Counted from the stretch's first letter, positions 23,511 to 36,426 are shown. The stretch: 64,000 nt of DNA from Amborella trichopoda (GCF_000471905.2 NW_006498085.1:240573-304572); one strand, 5' to 3'. A program made the numbers and translations. The notes: generated from the letters alone by a model not told the origin.

Positions 23511-24597
23511 GTGTATTCCAATATCACACATGTAAGGAAATTTCATATTATGTGGGATTGAGATTGATCCGTGTTATATAGGATTGAGATTGATATTGAT
23601 AAGTTTCTTAAAGGAAATATAAATCCAAAAAGATTAAGATTCTTAGATATATCTCTTGGTTTTTGAGATATATGTAATATCTATTTAAATTTTGTATTTG
23701 GTGTGGACTTCTAATCTTATATATATTAAATGAAAGTGGAGAGAATTTGTATGTCCTATTTGGGTTATGGGAATGGTAGTTCCTCTAGAGAGAGAGAGGG
23801 AGGCAAAGCCTCACGTGCATAAAATGCAATTTCTTCCTAGAGAAGAGAGCTTTCTTTGGAGATAAACATTTTCCTCTTAAAGAAGAATGAAGAAAAACAT
23901 TTTCCTCTTAGAGCAAAGAGCTTCATATGGAGGAAAAACATTGGTATTGTGCCTCATGAAGATTGAGAAGCTTGTTTCTTGTAGAGAAGCGGTTCTTATG
24001 GAGATTTTGGATTGTTTCCTCTTTTAGTTAGAGAGAAAGTCAGTTTTTTAAGAGAAGAGGTTAACATGGAGATTTTAGGTTGTTTATCCTTTTAATTAGA
24101 AAGAAAATCAGTTTCTTATTGCTCTCGTATCTGTATCAGGTATTGGCTAGATTTTGAGTTGTTTCCCTTTTAGGTAGAGAAAAAATTAGTTTCCATTACT
24201 CTCACGTCTCTATCTGATGTTAGAGAAAAAATCAGTTTTCTATTGTTCTCGCGTCTCTATATAGTGTTGTCGGTAATGGTTGTCAGAAGTAAATAGAAGG
24301 AATAAAGAGTAGTTTAAAATGTCGGTAATAGTTGCTAGAAGTAAATAGAATGAATAAGTAATGGTTAAAAGGCACGACTGAGTTTTGTCGAGGGTTATAA
24401 AGGTAACTATATGTTCCAAAATCTTTGATGTAACTTGGTATAGTAGATTTTGTCGTGCCCATGCATGTAGCCCCATGGATGTAGCTCTTTTGGAGTGAAC
24501 CGCATAAATATTTGTGTTTTTGTGATATGTATTTCGTATTTTATTTATCATACTTTACTTGTCAAAAATCAACTAATCGGATTTTGTGCTTCCAAGC
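23511..24597 (+). mobile_element. Probable LTR remnant (Ty1/copia-like), fossil
   Basis: It begins TGTTGGATTTGG and ends near GCTTCCAAGCACAACA, about 1.1 kb. The 3' part has the phrase GTAGCTCTTTTGGAGTGAAC and a following T-rich region, like the R-U5 part of plant copia LTRs. No internal coding domain is next to it and no matching second LTR was found, so it would be a solo LTR or fragment, broken and old. Boundaries are uncertain and there is no clear target duplication. Confidence 0.3.
24268..24372. repeat. Short tandem duplication, about 58-base period
   Basis: GTCGGTAATGGTTGTCAGAAG and GTCGGTAATAGTTGCTAGAAG head two adjacent similar units. Confidence 0.55.
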
Positions 24598-24831
24598 ACA
24601 ACAATTAAGGTGACAAAGGGCCACAACGTGACATATTGAGTTATATTCTTATTATGGGTTGGGGAGCCAAAGTCCCCAAAAACTTTTCCAAGAATATGCG
24701 GAGAAATGACATATGCAGCATCCGATTGTACATCCGACGGCTTTCTGGTGTATGCGATTGTTCCGCAGAAAAATTGACGATTACGTTATACCCCATGCAA
24801 TGTACACAAGGAAAAAGAGTAATAATCTTAA

Positions 24832-25198
24832 AAAGCTTATATAGAGCTGAGGCTCTAAACGAACAAAATTAGAGCCAACCTCAAAAATCTCATTAGAAGA
24901 GGTTGTTTTGATGCTCAAATATCCTCTCTCATGTCAAGATATATGAACATGGGAAAAAAATGGATTTCAAGTTTTGGAAAGAGTGTATCTTGTAGCGTAT
25001 TTTTTGACCGTCAATTTTAAAGATTTTCATGAATGTGTTTGATCCACACTATTTTTGAAGCTTTGAATTTTACAATTAAAAATAAAAATGTATTTTAAGG
25101 CGATCACAAAAATTTCCAGTATGGAAACCACATTTGTCGGTAGTCTATTTGAAGGTGTGCTTTACTTTGATTGTTTAGGGCCTCTGGCTCTATACAAC
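24832..25198. mobile_element. MITE, family B copy 2, at the APX-R promoter
   Basis: Ends GCTTATATAGAGCTGAGGCT and, inverted, GTTGTATAGAGCCAGAGGCC. The internal order is reversed relative to copies 1 and 3, so it is inserted in the opposite orientation. Its right end lies about 70 bases before the APX-R start codon, so it probably forms part of that gene's core promoter or 5' UTR. Confidence 0.8.
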
Positions 25199-25269
25199 CG
25201 CACTCAAAGATTATTTCACAGTTTCCGCTGATAAAACCAAAGCCAGAGGACGCAGTCCTTGCATTTAAA

Positions 25270-28200
25270 ATGGGCTCTCCTCATACTCTTCAAATTCCCT
25301 GCCCCTCCTTCTCTCTCATCTCTCAACCATTCAATTCCTCTCACACTAATCACAATTATTCCTCCAAACCCATCAAGAGTAAGTCATAATCTTGTGCTCT
25401 GTTATGTTTATTTTCAGAAATTTTGATATCACATGTTATGTTCGTGTCCAATAATTCATGTGGCATCTGAAGCACCATATGATGAATCACTTACTCTTGG
25501 AAATAGGAATCATGTTCTTCTTCTTTTTCCTTTTCTAAGTAAATGTTCCATATTGTCTTGTCAATCCACGTTCATTGGGAAGTTTGCTCGGAGTCTTTTA
25601 TTTTCAATTGTGTCTTTCTCCCTCACCTTCTCTCCCCTTTTTCTTTTCTGCTGCATCCTTTTTTTCTTTCTTTTTAATTTGGCATTGGGGTTTTTCTTCC
25701 CTGCTGCATTGAGTTTATATCAGAAATCAGTGTTGCTAATGAACTGTAGAATGTGTACAAATTTTGCAGGTGGCAAGGTGGGTTGAGGTAAAATATGATT
25801 GGTATTTTTAAAATTGAATTAAACTGTGTTTCATACTAAATATAAGTTGCAACTTGAATAACCAAATGAGCTGTTGCATCCAACTTCTTAATTGACCTTG
25901 GTGCTGCCAGGCTATTGCAAGATGGCATTGTGAATAAACAAAATTCCATTGTTGTGTTAATATATATTTCTTATTTTCTATAAATTATGAAGTCATGTTC
26001 AATTCAATCTCCTAGCGTGTTTGGGGTTCTTTAATAGTTTATTCCAGTATTTAAGGGCACGACCGAGTAACTTGGCCTACGACCGAGGTGAGTTCTTGGG
26101 GCCAACTCGAGCCCGTTTAAAATGAGTAAAAATGCTAGTTTTTCTTAAAAAATCTTAATTAAATGATTTATAAATACATTTCTAGATCATTTATAAGGTT
26201 TTTATGATGATTGGGAATTTTTATCTTAACATACTCCAATTTTTTATGATTCATTTTTTCTCCAAATATTTTAAGGTATAAATCAAAATTTTCAATAATC
26301 CATCCTGTATGTACTTTTTTTCTGACTTTTATGGACTTCTAGTAAATTCTATTATTTATTTCGCATTTCCTATTTTTAGCCTTTTTCAACAATTTTTTAC
26401 ATGTTTTTTTATTTTTGACCTTTTTTGACATGTGCACTACTCGGTCGAGTCCACTCGAACTCCGCCACGTTACTCAGCTCAAGCCAAGGACTGAGTCAAG
26501 TTAAAAACATTGGTTTATTCATTGGAGAAATGAATTGTAATGGATGAAAATGTTTGGTGATGTAGATAGCCCGACATAATATCATCATCATCATCATCGT
26601 CTGAGCCTTACCTCAACTATTTGAGATTGGCTACACGGATCCCGTTCCACCATTCTGTTCTATTAAGGGTCATACCCTCAGTTAGGTTATAAGTCACCAT
26701 ATCTTCTCTCACTACTTCTATCCATATCTTTTCGCGCCTTTCTTTTGCCCTTTTAGAGCCTTCCACCTAAACCAAATCGCTCATCCTATCTTGTTTTGTT
26801 CTAGATTAATACTGCACATGGCCGGACCACTTAAATCTACTTTCCCTCATCTTATCGCCTATTGGAGCCAACCCTAAGTTCCCTCAAATACATTCATTCT
26901 GAATTCTATAATTTCTTGTCTTGTCACTTATCTATCTCAACATCCCCATCTCAGCTACACTCATTCTATGGATATGTTATTTTTTTACCGCTCAACATTC
27001 TATCTCATGAAGGATGGTTGGTCTTACATCTGTCTTATAGAACTTCCCCTTCAGTTTCATTGGTATGCGATGATCACATAAGACTACGGAAGCGCATCTC
27101 CACTTCATCCACCTAGCTCTAATTCTATGCGTGACATCATCCTCAATCTCTCCATTCTCATGGATTATCGACCTAAGATATTAAAAATACTATCTTTTAG
27201 GTACTTCTTGGCCATCAATCTTAACTAATTCCCAGTTTCTAATCCTATTATTACTAAACTTGCATTCTATATATTCTGTCTTAGTATGACTAATTTTAAA
27301 ATCTTTAGATTCTAGAGCATCCTTACAATGTTCTAATGACACCGTCTCTAATCTCACCGCAAATGACATAGCCAACATAACATCAGATATTATTTCTTGT
27401 TCGATTTGGGAAGAAATAATTTTTGGCCTATCAAAATGTTTGTTGATTTAGATTTTGAAGTCAGATATAGTTTTGTTTTTCAGAGAAATTAGGAGATTTA
27501 TTTATTCATGTTTTTTTTTTTTTGGTCCCTTTGCCATGAGAAGGATTCATAAAGCTGATAACGTGATCATCTAACTAAAATGAACAAGGGCTTATAGTTT
27601 ATACACATACAAGATGGGGATATTCAATCGCAAAGAAAGTTATATGACAGATACATGTTACTGATCATTTAAATTAAACCATGAAATTTCCATTTCACAG
27701 GCAAATTTTGGTGTTTCCAGCGGTGAATCAACTTATCTGTTAATTTGTGGGTCTCTTCACATAGTTCACTCAGGATATGATTGATTGGCAATCACCCATC
27801 CTGCTATTACTTGCAAATCTCTCTCTTCATTTGAGTTTGTGGGGGACAATTGTGGAAATGATGTTAAAGAGACTTTACAATAACTATTACTTGCAAAGAA
27901 ATTGTTTTAGTTAGTCTTTTAGAACACAGACTCGGGTCAGGACTTGGTAGGGTCCCAAGCATGAGGTAGGTGAATTAACCTGTTCGAGTATGGTTGAAAC
28001 CCATCTGAGTGTATTTAGAAAAAGCACTAAAAGGGTCAAAAAGTGTGCCACTCATGCTAGTTTTGTGGTACTTGCAATGGGACTTGTCAGGGTCCCAAGG
28101 CAAGTTGACTTGGGCAAGTCCTGAGGCAAGTCGTTGAGTTTTAAGACACTGGTTTTAGTAGTTGTGTTATTTTATGCAAAATTTTTGTTGTGGTAATCGC

Positions 28201-31200
28201 TAGGCATTTTCTTTGATTTTTGTGACCTAATATTGGCAAGATCAAGAACCGCCAAGGTTTTAAAAAATGGCGATCCAGATCGGAATAACCCAAGTCGGAC
28301 CAGATTCGATGGATGGGAGAGTTGCCTGACGTCCACCCATTTAATTATATTATAATTATTTTCCCGGTTTCAGCCTATCCAAATCGCCTGGTTCTACTGA
28401 TCCAGATTGGTTCACAGGTGATCCAAAACCCAATTCTGGGTAAAGTACTAAGAACCACTATAAATTCAGAAGTCTCTAATATATAGTAAACATATGGACT
28501 TCCTTTTGTTAGGTATATTGAACTTGATTCTTTCATTGCATGTAACTCTTGATGAATTCTATATTGTGCAGATAGGAAGAACTCCTGTAATTGTCATAAG
28601 AGGAGAGCACTTCTCCTTTCTTCAATTCTGCCACTGCTGCTACCTCTACACCATCTGCCACAAAGTTTTGATGCCTGTGCTGTAGGTATTTTCAGATACC
28701 CATTGTTTCTTCATGGTTTTCCTGTGTTTTTACTTCTACCATTGTGAATCATCTTGCATTTGCCAAACTCATTGGGAATGCTGCTAGCAACTTCACACAT
28801 TTAGATTAGGATTCTTACATACAATTGAAGTTCTTATATATATGTGATCTGCATTGGGTATTTTAGTTATTTACATGCAACCAAAATGATTCTGAATTGA
28901 ATTGCCCCTTCTTGTCTTCTAACATGTGTAGGAATAGGTCCACTAGTATACTTTCGAAATTGATCTGAATAATTTTTGGTGCTCTCTGTGCATGTTTTGT
29001 TGGCTAAACTTTATGTTTTGGATGGTGTATGTTGGACGAGTAGAGGATAATGATTCTTCACTTATAAGAGATGAGCTAAGGAAAGTCATGTCCAAGGCCA
29101 AAGCTGCTGGTTTGCTACGCCTTGTATTTCATGATGCAGGGACATTCGACTTGGATGATGATTCAGGTAATCGTCCAGAGGATATGTGGTTAGAAGACCT
29201 TTACAATGGTATCTTATGTATTTCGAACCACTTTCTCTTATGGATCCAATTTGTGTAAGAAAGAAGGATGGGTTTGCTTAATGGCATTGAGTCTGTGTCT
29301 CAGCTTGTAGGTTGCAGCTTTGAAAGTCATCGTTATTAGTGAAGGAATTGGCATGCAATACTACAATAGTACACATGTGTATACACAACACAAAACTTCT
29401 TCTTGCAGTAATTATCTTGTAAAAAGCTTTCAAAGTCAATATATGATTCTAAAGAGTTGCTTCCTTGGCGTTAAAAGACTGAGACCAGTGGAACCAGCAG
29501 AAGGCTTTCTCTTGATAGTTGAAACCACTTTACAAATGCCAATGCACAATCATAGAACCACTAGGGTTAGGGCTACGAAGATAGGGACAAGTCCCATAAC
29601 AATTTTTACTTTTTTCAAGAACTCTGAGTTGAAATGGACTCGATGAATTCACCTCTATTCTACTCTGCACCAACTTAGCACTCAAGATCTGCACATGCGA
29701 ATGAAATACAATGCTAATGTCACGTGCATTAAATTACCACAACTTTGCTTGTAATTCAGACTTTACTTCAAGAAATGTGTCTATTACCAAGTAAAAATGA
29801 TTTTTTATACTGAAATGATTGTGCATGGCGTTATGAAGTTCTGAATGTCTGAGGAGCAAATTGTACACTTGCTTCCTCGGGCAAAAGACCTACTTATGAG
29901 AATTTTCTCAATCCCATTAGAATCACTACATGAATATTTTCCAAGACAAAAAAAAAGAAAAAAAAAGACAGGATTTTGAGTTCCTATGAACTTAGATCTG
30001 ACCATCCAAAAATTGGATCGTCTCTTATCAGTTCTGGGGCATTATTTTTTTCAGGCACATATATAGTCCATGTGTTTTTCTTTTTCTTTTTTGTTTTAAT
30101 TTTTTGTCGTTGATCAGTAGGTCAATAAGGTTACGTCCCCAAAACTTGGGGTCCTAAAAAAACTCCTAGATATGGTTTTACCCATGGGAGTGAATGGGCA
30201 ATCGGCTCCCATGGGAGCATATAAACCTTTGGCATTAGTTTTATCATTACTAATGCTAGTAGTACAACAATAAGTATTACAGTTATTTCCTTTATCAAGT
30301 TTACAATAAGTATTCTATGGTTCATCCTTTAACCTTTCATTTTGACCACATGTCACTGTTCCTCATCAAATCTGGTTTCATCAGTTTGAATTTCTAATCA
30401 TTTAAAGAAAAGAAAATAAAAGAAGAAAACTTGATCCTTATTATCGTGTCTCTGGTCTCAACAGAGTTAGAATGCATTTCAGTTATTAAATCAGTATATT
30501 CTATTTTATTTATTTATTCTTTTAAGATATACGGTGTTTTCTGTTTACACGAACTGCCATTTTATTCACTCAACAAATAACCAAACGGCAGACCTAGTAG
30601 CATGCGTTAGTTAGTCTAACATATGATACAAAGTTATAAGCTGTGGATAAATAGTTCCTATTTTGTGAGCTTGTTACCTATTTTAATACTTTTGCTTAAA
30701 ATATATCATGCATGGGTTCATTTTCCTTCCATGCTCTGTCCATGAAATATTTCTTGACCAGTTATTTCAAATAATTCTTCTTTATCAAATTTACTCATCA
30801 TGTTTCGACTGAAGAAATACCTGCGGAAATGAGCTTGAACCTCTTATTGCTCCATAAACTTGTTCTCGGCGTTTGAAGCAGTGCATGTTTTTCATCATAA
30901 TGCATTACTTCATTGTTTGAAATTCAGAACATTGTTAATGTTGAACCACAGAAGTTTCTTCATTTTGAAGTTCCCCCTACTACTTTTTTCTTTGTAGGTG
31001 GCATAAATGGTTCCCTAGTATTTGAGCTTGACAGACCTGAAAATGCAGGTCTAAGGAAACCTTTGAAGGTATTACTCCACCTTCAGAATTTTCATATTTT
31101 TAAATTTTGATATATGGATTAGGTGCTTTAGCTCCTTCGATGTGCATGGGGTATGTTAGAACTTACAAGATATGCAAGCCACACCATATTTACCATTCCC

Positions 31201-33766
31201 TTATTTGCTCAGTCATAATTTCGATGAATGAATAGAAGAATCATATCAACACTGATTCTCACTGAATTTCTGTTAACATGAGGCAGCATAAATGGTGCGT
31301 CAAGCCTCCTATCAACTTGGACAAGAAGATAGGTACAAGAGTTCCCCATGCTCGCCTTAAGGGAAAAGAAATCAGTTGCCACACAGGAACACCTCCCTTT
31401 TGGTGGAATTTCCATGTCAATGCCATGACTGTGGTTTTCGTCTGTGTTAATGGAACCAAGCTTGCAGTTTGCTAATGTTATTAGTATAAATTGACAATTG
31501 AATTCTGGAATTTGCACTAATTTCAAAAGTACATTTATCCTTATAATGTTTTTTACCGGAACTTTAAAGTTCAATTTCTAGAAATTAAGGCTTCTAACAT
31601 TCTCTAAATCCTCATCATGCTTTCTCTTTGACATGGCCATATCTTTTATATTGGCTCTGTAAGAGGTCACCCCATCTGCAAACTGCAATTTACCCAAAAA
31701 AAAAATTCAAAATAAAAGGTTTTCCCTCTGCAAGCTCTGCTTATGTCATGTTCAAAATGCATGTCAATGCCATTGGAAACAAATCATCTGGCTCTATAAA
31801 TGATGAAAACGCTTGTCATGTGGGTATGTTCTGAATTCCATCTACACCTCTTTTCTTCAGTCTTCTATTGCTAGACTTATGTGCTTCTTTAGCATATCTT
31901 TGTTTCAGGTCTTGGCGAAGGCAAAGACAAATATCGATAAGATTGTTCCAGGTAGGTACTGGAAAATGTTCTACTAAGTTTAAGTTTAAATTCCTATTTG
32001 TTTTAACTGATTGAATATTTTGTTTTTGTTTTAGTATCCTGGGCAGACATGATTGCTCTAGCAGGAGCTGAAGCAGTTTCCTTATGTGGAGGCCCTAAAA
32101 TTCCAGTAGAACTAGGAAGGCTCGATGCTTTGTAGGTTCTCATAAATTTTTAGTTTTGGTTCTAATAAGTAGTGGTTCAATTTGAAAATTAATATTTTCT
32201 ATGTGCCTTTTAGAGTACCTGATCCAGAAGGTAGGCTTCCTGAAGAGTCTTCTGATGCTTCTAGTCTGAAGACATGTTTTCAGAGAAAAGGCCTCTCGTA
32301 AGTTCCTTGTCATTGAAAAAATGAAGTTTGGGATCCCTCCCTTAACTAGTTGGAGTCGATGATTTTTTTAGTTTATTGAAAGAACTATAAACAATGATCA
32401 TAGGCATATTTTTGAGGACTTACCTGAGATATTTTTATGGGTTCATATATGCAGTGAAGTTTCTGTAGAAAAATATCACATCACCCTAGCCATTCAATGT
32501 CACCAAGGGATGCTAGGGTGTCTTGTTCATCTGCTCAAAGTTCCTTGAAAATCTTGATGCACTTTGAGGGGAACTACAGTCCTCAGCCATCCCTTCTTGA
32601 CATCTAACGGCTGGGGTTGTGTGAAGTTTCCCACAGAACTTTCACTGCATCATTATAAACACTTGACCCTTTTTTTTTTTTCTTTCGTTTACTGATCAAA
32701 CTCTCTTTTGACCTCCTAGTAAATTTTGAAAATGTATTTAGTTTTCTCAAACTCACTTTCAGATATTGTAAATTTTGTTAACTTGGATTGTGTCTTATTG
32801 GACTCGAATTTATGTAGCATGAGCTGACTAATGGTATTTTGGCAATGGCAGCACACAAGATCTTGTCGCGTTATCTGGAGCACACACCTTGGGTGGCAAA
32901 GGATTTGGGAACCCCACCGTTTTCGACAATTCTTACTTCAAGATACTACTCGAGAAACCATGGAATTCTTCTGGTACAGACACTTGTACTTCTCTCTCTT
33001 ATAAAATTTTGATGGTATTGTTAGTGTATTTCCATGGGTTATGTATCCCAAAAATCTCCATCATTTTTAGAAAGAACACAAAATTCGCATGCATTGCGTA
33101 ATAATATTGATATGCATACAGCTGACATGTCTAGTATGATTGGGCTCCCTTCGGATCATGCACTTGCTGAGGATGATGAATGCCTAAGGTGAAGAACCTC
33201 TCCTCTCTTTTCTTTGGTTAACCTCCTCTTGATTTTGAAGAGTTTTTTTAACTTTTTTTCCTCTAGTCTAGTGAGGTTTTGCATGGGAACCCCGCTCATT
33301 GTATTAATCTCATATGTAAATTAAGCCCAAAACTATGGTTTTCAGCAGTGATACAAAAACAGGAAACCTGAGTTGGATCTTCATTTCCGATCTGGATTGC
33401 TTGATTCAGGTGCATAGATGGTGAAGGAATTTAAAAGAGAAAGAGGATATTGGGAAAATTGGGGGGAATTCCAGGATTCCTCAAATTGGAATTGCCCAAA
33501 TACTATTCCCAGTCTTACTTGGGTGATTCCAAGTTGGATCGGTGATTTTTCAAACGCTGGTTTATAGCCTAGGTATAAGTATGAATGGAGTGTAGTATTG
33601 GTTTTCCTTTGTATTCAATGCAATCTGAGATCAACATTGGTTGGTGTGGTCTCTCTCTCTCAGGTGGATCACATTATATGCTGAGAATGAGAAGAGATTT
33701 TTCAGCGATTTCGTGACTGCATACACTAAGCTCGTGAATAGCGGTGCTCGATGGCAGAAGTCTTGA
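25270..33766 (+). CDS. APX6: Ascorbate peroxidase-related haem peroxidase (APX-R)
   Basis: Ten exons join in frame to 311 aa: 25270-25378, 28572-28685, 29041-29166, 30998-31068, 31909-31951, 32035-32131, 32214-32297, 32852-32973, 33122-33188, 33664-33766 (TGA). All introns are GT-AG. Class I haem peroxidase expected to reduce H2O2 in plastids; Arabidopsis APX6/APX-R is AT4G32320, 329 aa. Residues 1 to about 74 form a Ser-rich, then hydrophobic targeting region ([16 protein letters not shown]). The distal site is [12 protein letters not shown] with R101, F104 and H105. The proximal site is ALSGAHTLG with H226, and Asp267 lies in LPSDHAL. The segment that in true APX carries the ascorbate-site arginine and proximal Trp is shortened to [15 protein letters not shown], so those residues are absent. 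This is the hallmark of the APX-R group and implies a different electron donor. A TE fills part of intron 1 and a MITE lies in intron 3. A (GA)n run starts at the stop codon. Confidence 0.93.
26041..26515. mobile_element. MITE-like element in APX-R intron 1
   Basis: The left arm (GGGCACGACCGAGTAACTTGG) and, on the opposite strand, the right arm (GACTCAGTCCTTGGCTTGAG, ACTCGACCGAGTAGTGCAC) are loosely inverted and enclose AT-rich DNA. A related text with GACTCGGGTCAGGACTTGG lies at 27925-28155, also in this intron. Confidence 0.4.
26577..27405 (-). mobile_element. RTE-type LINE, 5'-truncated, in APX-R intron 1
   Basis: On the minus strand it gives [18 protein letters not shown] and [12 protein letters not shown], then the C-terminal part, ending in (ATG)n (seen as ATCATCATCATC at 26580). 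It lies antisense to the gene. Possible diverged target duplications are ATAGCCCGACATAATATC on the left and ATAGCCAACATAACATC on the right. Several stops; not functional. Confidence 0.8.
27925..28460. repeat. Two adjoining short dispersed repeats in intron 1
   Basis: 27925-28155 repeats GGACTTGNYAGGGTCCCAAG twice and ends GTTTTAAGACACTGG. 28250-28460 starts GTTTTAAAAAATGGCGATCC and carries GATCGG and GGTTCACAGGTGATCC, similar to 33400-33560, 36095-36215 and 41135-41460. Both look like non-coding elements; ends are not resolved. Confidence 0.4.
29850..30222. mobile_element. MITE, family J, in APX-R intron 3
   Basis: Left end GAGGAGCAAATTGTACACTT, then GCTTCCTCGGGCAAAAG. The right end on the opposite strand reads ATGCTCCCATGGGAGCCGAT, then CACTCCCATGGGTAAAA. 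This inverted pair is repeated at 43826-44200, and single ends are scattered elsewhere. Confidence 0.55.
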
Positions 33767-35320
33767 GAGAGAGAGAGAGAGCGTTAGAGAGAGGTGTTTT
33801 GTCATGTGTTGTGCCAATGTGGTGTACCTCCTAGTTATGGTCTCAAGCCTCCCACCAAGAAGCTACAAATTGCCTCTCTCTCTCTCTCTCTCTCTCTCTT
33901 TTCCTGTCCCAGTTGCTGGTAATGAAATGGCTTGGATCTCTTTCTAAGAAGGAAAACGACACAGAATGGACTGCTAAAGCTTTGAGTCTCTTTTTTGGCT
34001 TATTGGCGGTCCAACATTAGCCGACTTCAATTAATTGAAAAAAGACTATGATGAAGATGAATTGGAAGCATTGAATCTGGACCATCCATTCCCATCCAAA
34101 GTAGCCATCTACTAACTACCAAAACATGGGAAAAAATTTCCTTCTTTTGTCTTTCACTTTTTAATTGTGAAAGGGAAAAGACAGTGTTGGAAAGAAGTTC
34201 TTTTTGTTTTGTTAGAGTGGAGAGGGAAACGAGTTTTTGTTTTGTTGTTGATTTTAAGGGTTCGCTGCTGCCGACTGCCCTCTTTTGCACGTGTATACGA
34301 TTGTACGCATGCGGAAAAGGGCTCCCCATTTTCATGGGTCCTGGTCATGGAGCCCCAACTAAGCACTCTCAATGTCAATAAGCTCTCTCTCTCTTTCTAC
34401 AACAAAGCATTATCTAAATGCCAATCCAGATCTCTATCTTGTGAGGGCTTCTTGGTATCTATGTGCTTCTTCCCTGATTCGGATTTTGTGAGATGCCGAT
34501 TGCCTCATTAACTTTCTCCTAAAAAAGTCACTAACTCCCCCCCTCTCTCTCTCTCACACATACATAAAGCATTCGGTTACGGGTGGCCCAGCTTGGCCTA
34601 AAAAACTAGGACCTGGGGCAGAAAATGGCCCGAAGGCCGGGCTTGGGCCAGAAAATGCCTGAAGCCAAGACAGGCCCAGCTCGATGCTTTTTTCTTTTTT
34701 TTTTTCTTTTTTTTCCATTTAATTTTACCCAGCCCGGTCTTGATAGGACCATGGACCCCTAGGCTGACCTTCAAGGGAATAGGTCCGGATTATGGCCATG
34801 GATAACGTGGCCCATTGCCAGCCCAACTTAATGTCAATAATTCTCTCTTTACTCTTTCTCTTTCAAGGAGGGTTTCTTGTTGTGCCCCTTGGATTTCTTT
34901 TCACCTTTTGGGTTTTGTGAGTTGCTAGTGCTTAGGGAAAACAAAAATATAAACAAAAACAAAGTCATGCCCCCTTTTTTAACACAAGGAAAATTGTTTC
35001 TTGCAGGCCGATTAAAAAATCGACGAATCGTAAAGAACTCACCCGAGTCAACACAAAAATCAATTATTTTATAAACCGCTCGCATGACATCACAGATGGA
35101 CATGATGTCAAAAACCGCCCATATGACATCACAAGTTGGGAGAAATCTCGGATGCCTCACGTGTACCACATGTGGTTCTCACCTCAACCAATGCCTCCTG
35201 GGAGATTATGTTGGAAGTGCTTATATCACCATTTTATGTCCTACCACGCTTCGATGTGGGATAAATACAATTCAATGCCCAACGTTCGACCTCAAATCAA
35301 TATATTGTTTTATTATAGGG
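33767..35320. other. 3' flank of APX-R and spacer with CT/GA tracts
   Basis: It starts with the APX-R 3' UTR, with (GA)n at 33766-33785 and (CT)n at 33873-33900. 34575-34835 is a GGCCC-rich repeat like 1970-2290. 35085-35330 contains paired phrases (GACATCACAGATGGACATGA and GACATCACAAGTTGGGAG) but no recognisable gene. Open frames on both strands at 34027-34511 are chance frames. Confidence 0.45.
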
Positions 35321-35329
35321 AAACTAACA

Positions 35330-35420
35330 TAATGTGGCGTCTGAGGGGTTTGGTTATTATGTTGCTATTTAAGCAAAAGGTCCTAGGTTCGAGTTCAAAC
35401 CCTATGCTAACGTTGTGAAA
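35330..35420 (+). mobile_element. Possible tRNA-derived SINE head
   Basis: GTGGCGTCTGAGGGG resembles an A box. About 50 bases on, GGTCCTAGGTTCGAGTTCAAA holds a good B box (GGTTCGANTC). It is followed at once by a long A-rich stretch. This fits a SINE promoter with an A-rich tail. No second copy was seen and the A box is weak. Confidence 0.35.
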
Positions 35421-35830
35421 AAAATTTGAATGTGATAAACAAAAAAGAAAAAAAGTGAAATAAAATGAAATAATCTTTTTCATATAAAAAAAGGAAAAAG
35501 TGAAAAAAATCAACAAAAATAATAATATCATCAAAAAATAAAAAGAAAAATAATCATATAAAGGAAAATAATAATGTCATCAAAAAAAATAAAGAGGAAA
35601 AAAATAATGTCATAAAAAAAGGAAACAAAGAGTTTTATTTTTATCTTTCAAAGAAAATAAAAGGAAAAAGAATATCATCAAAAAAATAAAAGAAAAAAGT
35701 AAAATAAAAGATAATGCAACAAGCATTTTTTGTTAAAAAACAATTTATCCTCTGAAAATAAAGTAAAAGGAAGAAAATAATATCATCAAAAAAAAATAAT
35801 AATAAAAGACAATATAATAATACAATAATT
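35421..35830. repeat. A-rich simple sequence with recurring ATAATATCATCAAAAA
   Basis: About 400 bases of AAAATAAAA, AAAAAGTGAAA and AATAATATCATCAAAAA in irregular succession. Long T-rich minus-strand frames (for example 35641-35847) are artefacts of this composition. Confidence 0.6.
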
Positions 35831-36426
35831 CGAGATTTTTGTGGCAATTTTTGATCAATTTAATCCATTATTTATTGTAGTCCATATATGATTATATATT
35901 TTATCCATGATGATTCTATGATTTTTCTTTTACGTAATGCAAATTTAATGGTTAACATAAGTTTAAACAGGGAAAGAACATCTCAATATTCATAGATTGA
36001 TGAAAAAAATAGAACAATAATGTAGTACCCTATTTCTTATTGGATTCTTAAAAATAAACATTTATAATGAATTTTAATAATTTTTTCAGATTTTTTTTAA
36101 GGCTTAATCCGACCGATTCGGCCGATTCCTGATCTGGATTGCTGATTCACCGATCCGGATGGATTTTTGATGTGCCCGATCTGAGTCACCGATCCGTTTT
36201 TTAAACCACTGATGGAAACTAACGGTCCAAATGTTTTCTTATTAGAATTATTATTTTTAATGTTTTAAAATTACTTATTTTTTCATATTCATGATCTATA
36301 TGTTAGAGATTACATGTCCTTAAAAATTAAGTCCAAAAATTCACCTAAAAAATAAATTTATTAATAGGCCCGTATTTCTATATATGTGGGCTTGGCCACA
36401 TAAAAATTGAGTGTTGGGAATACGTA

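Noticed and set aside
29320-29646. 108-codon plus-strand frame in APX-R intron 3
   Set aside because: No domain, lies between well-defined exons, and adding it would break the frame of the peroxidase.
35313-35847. Phe/Leu-rich minus-strand frames that look like membrane segments
   Set aside because: Reverse reading of A-rich simple sequence.
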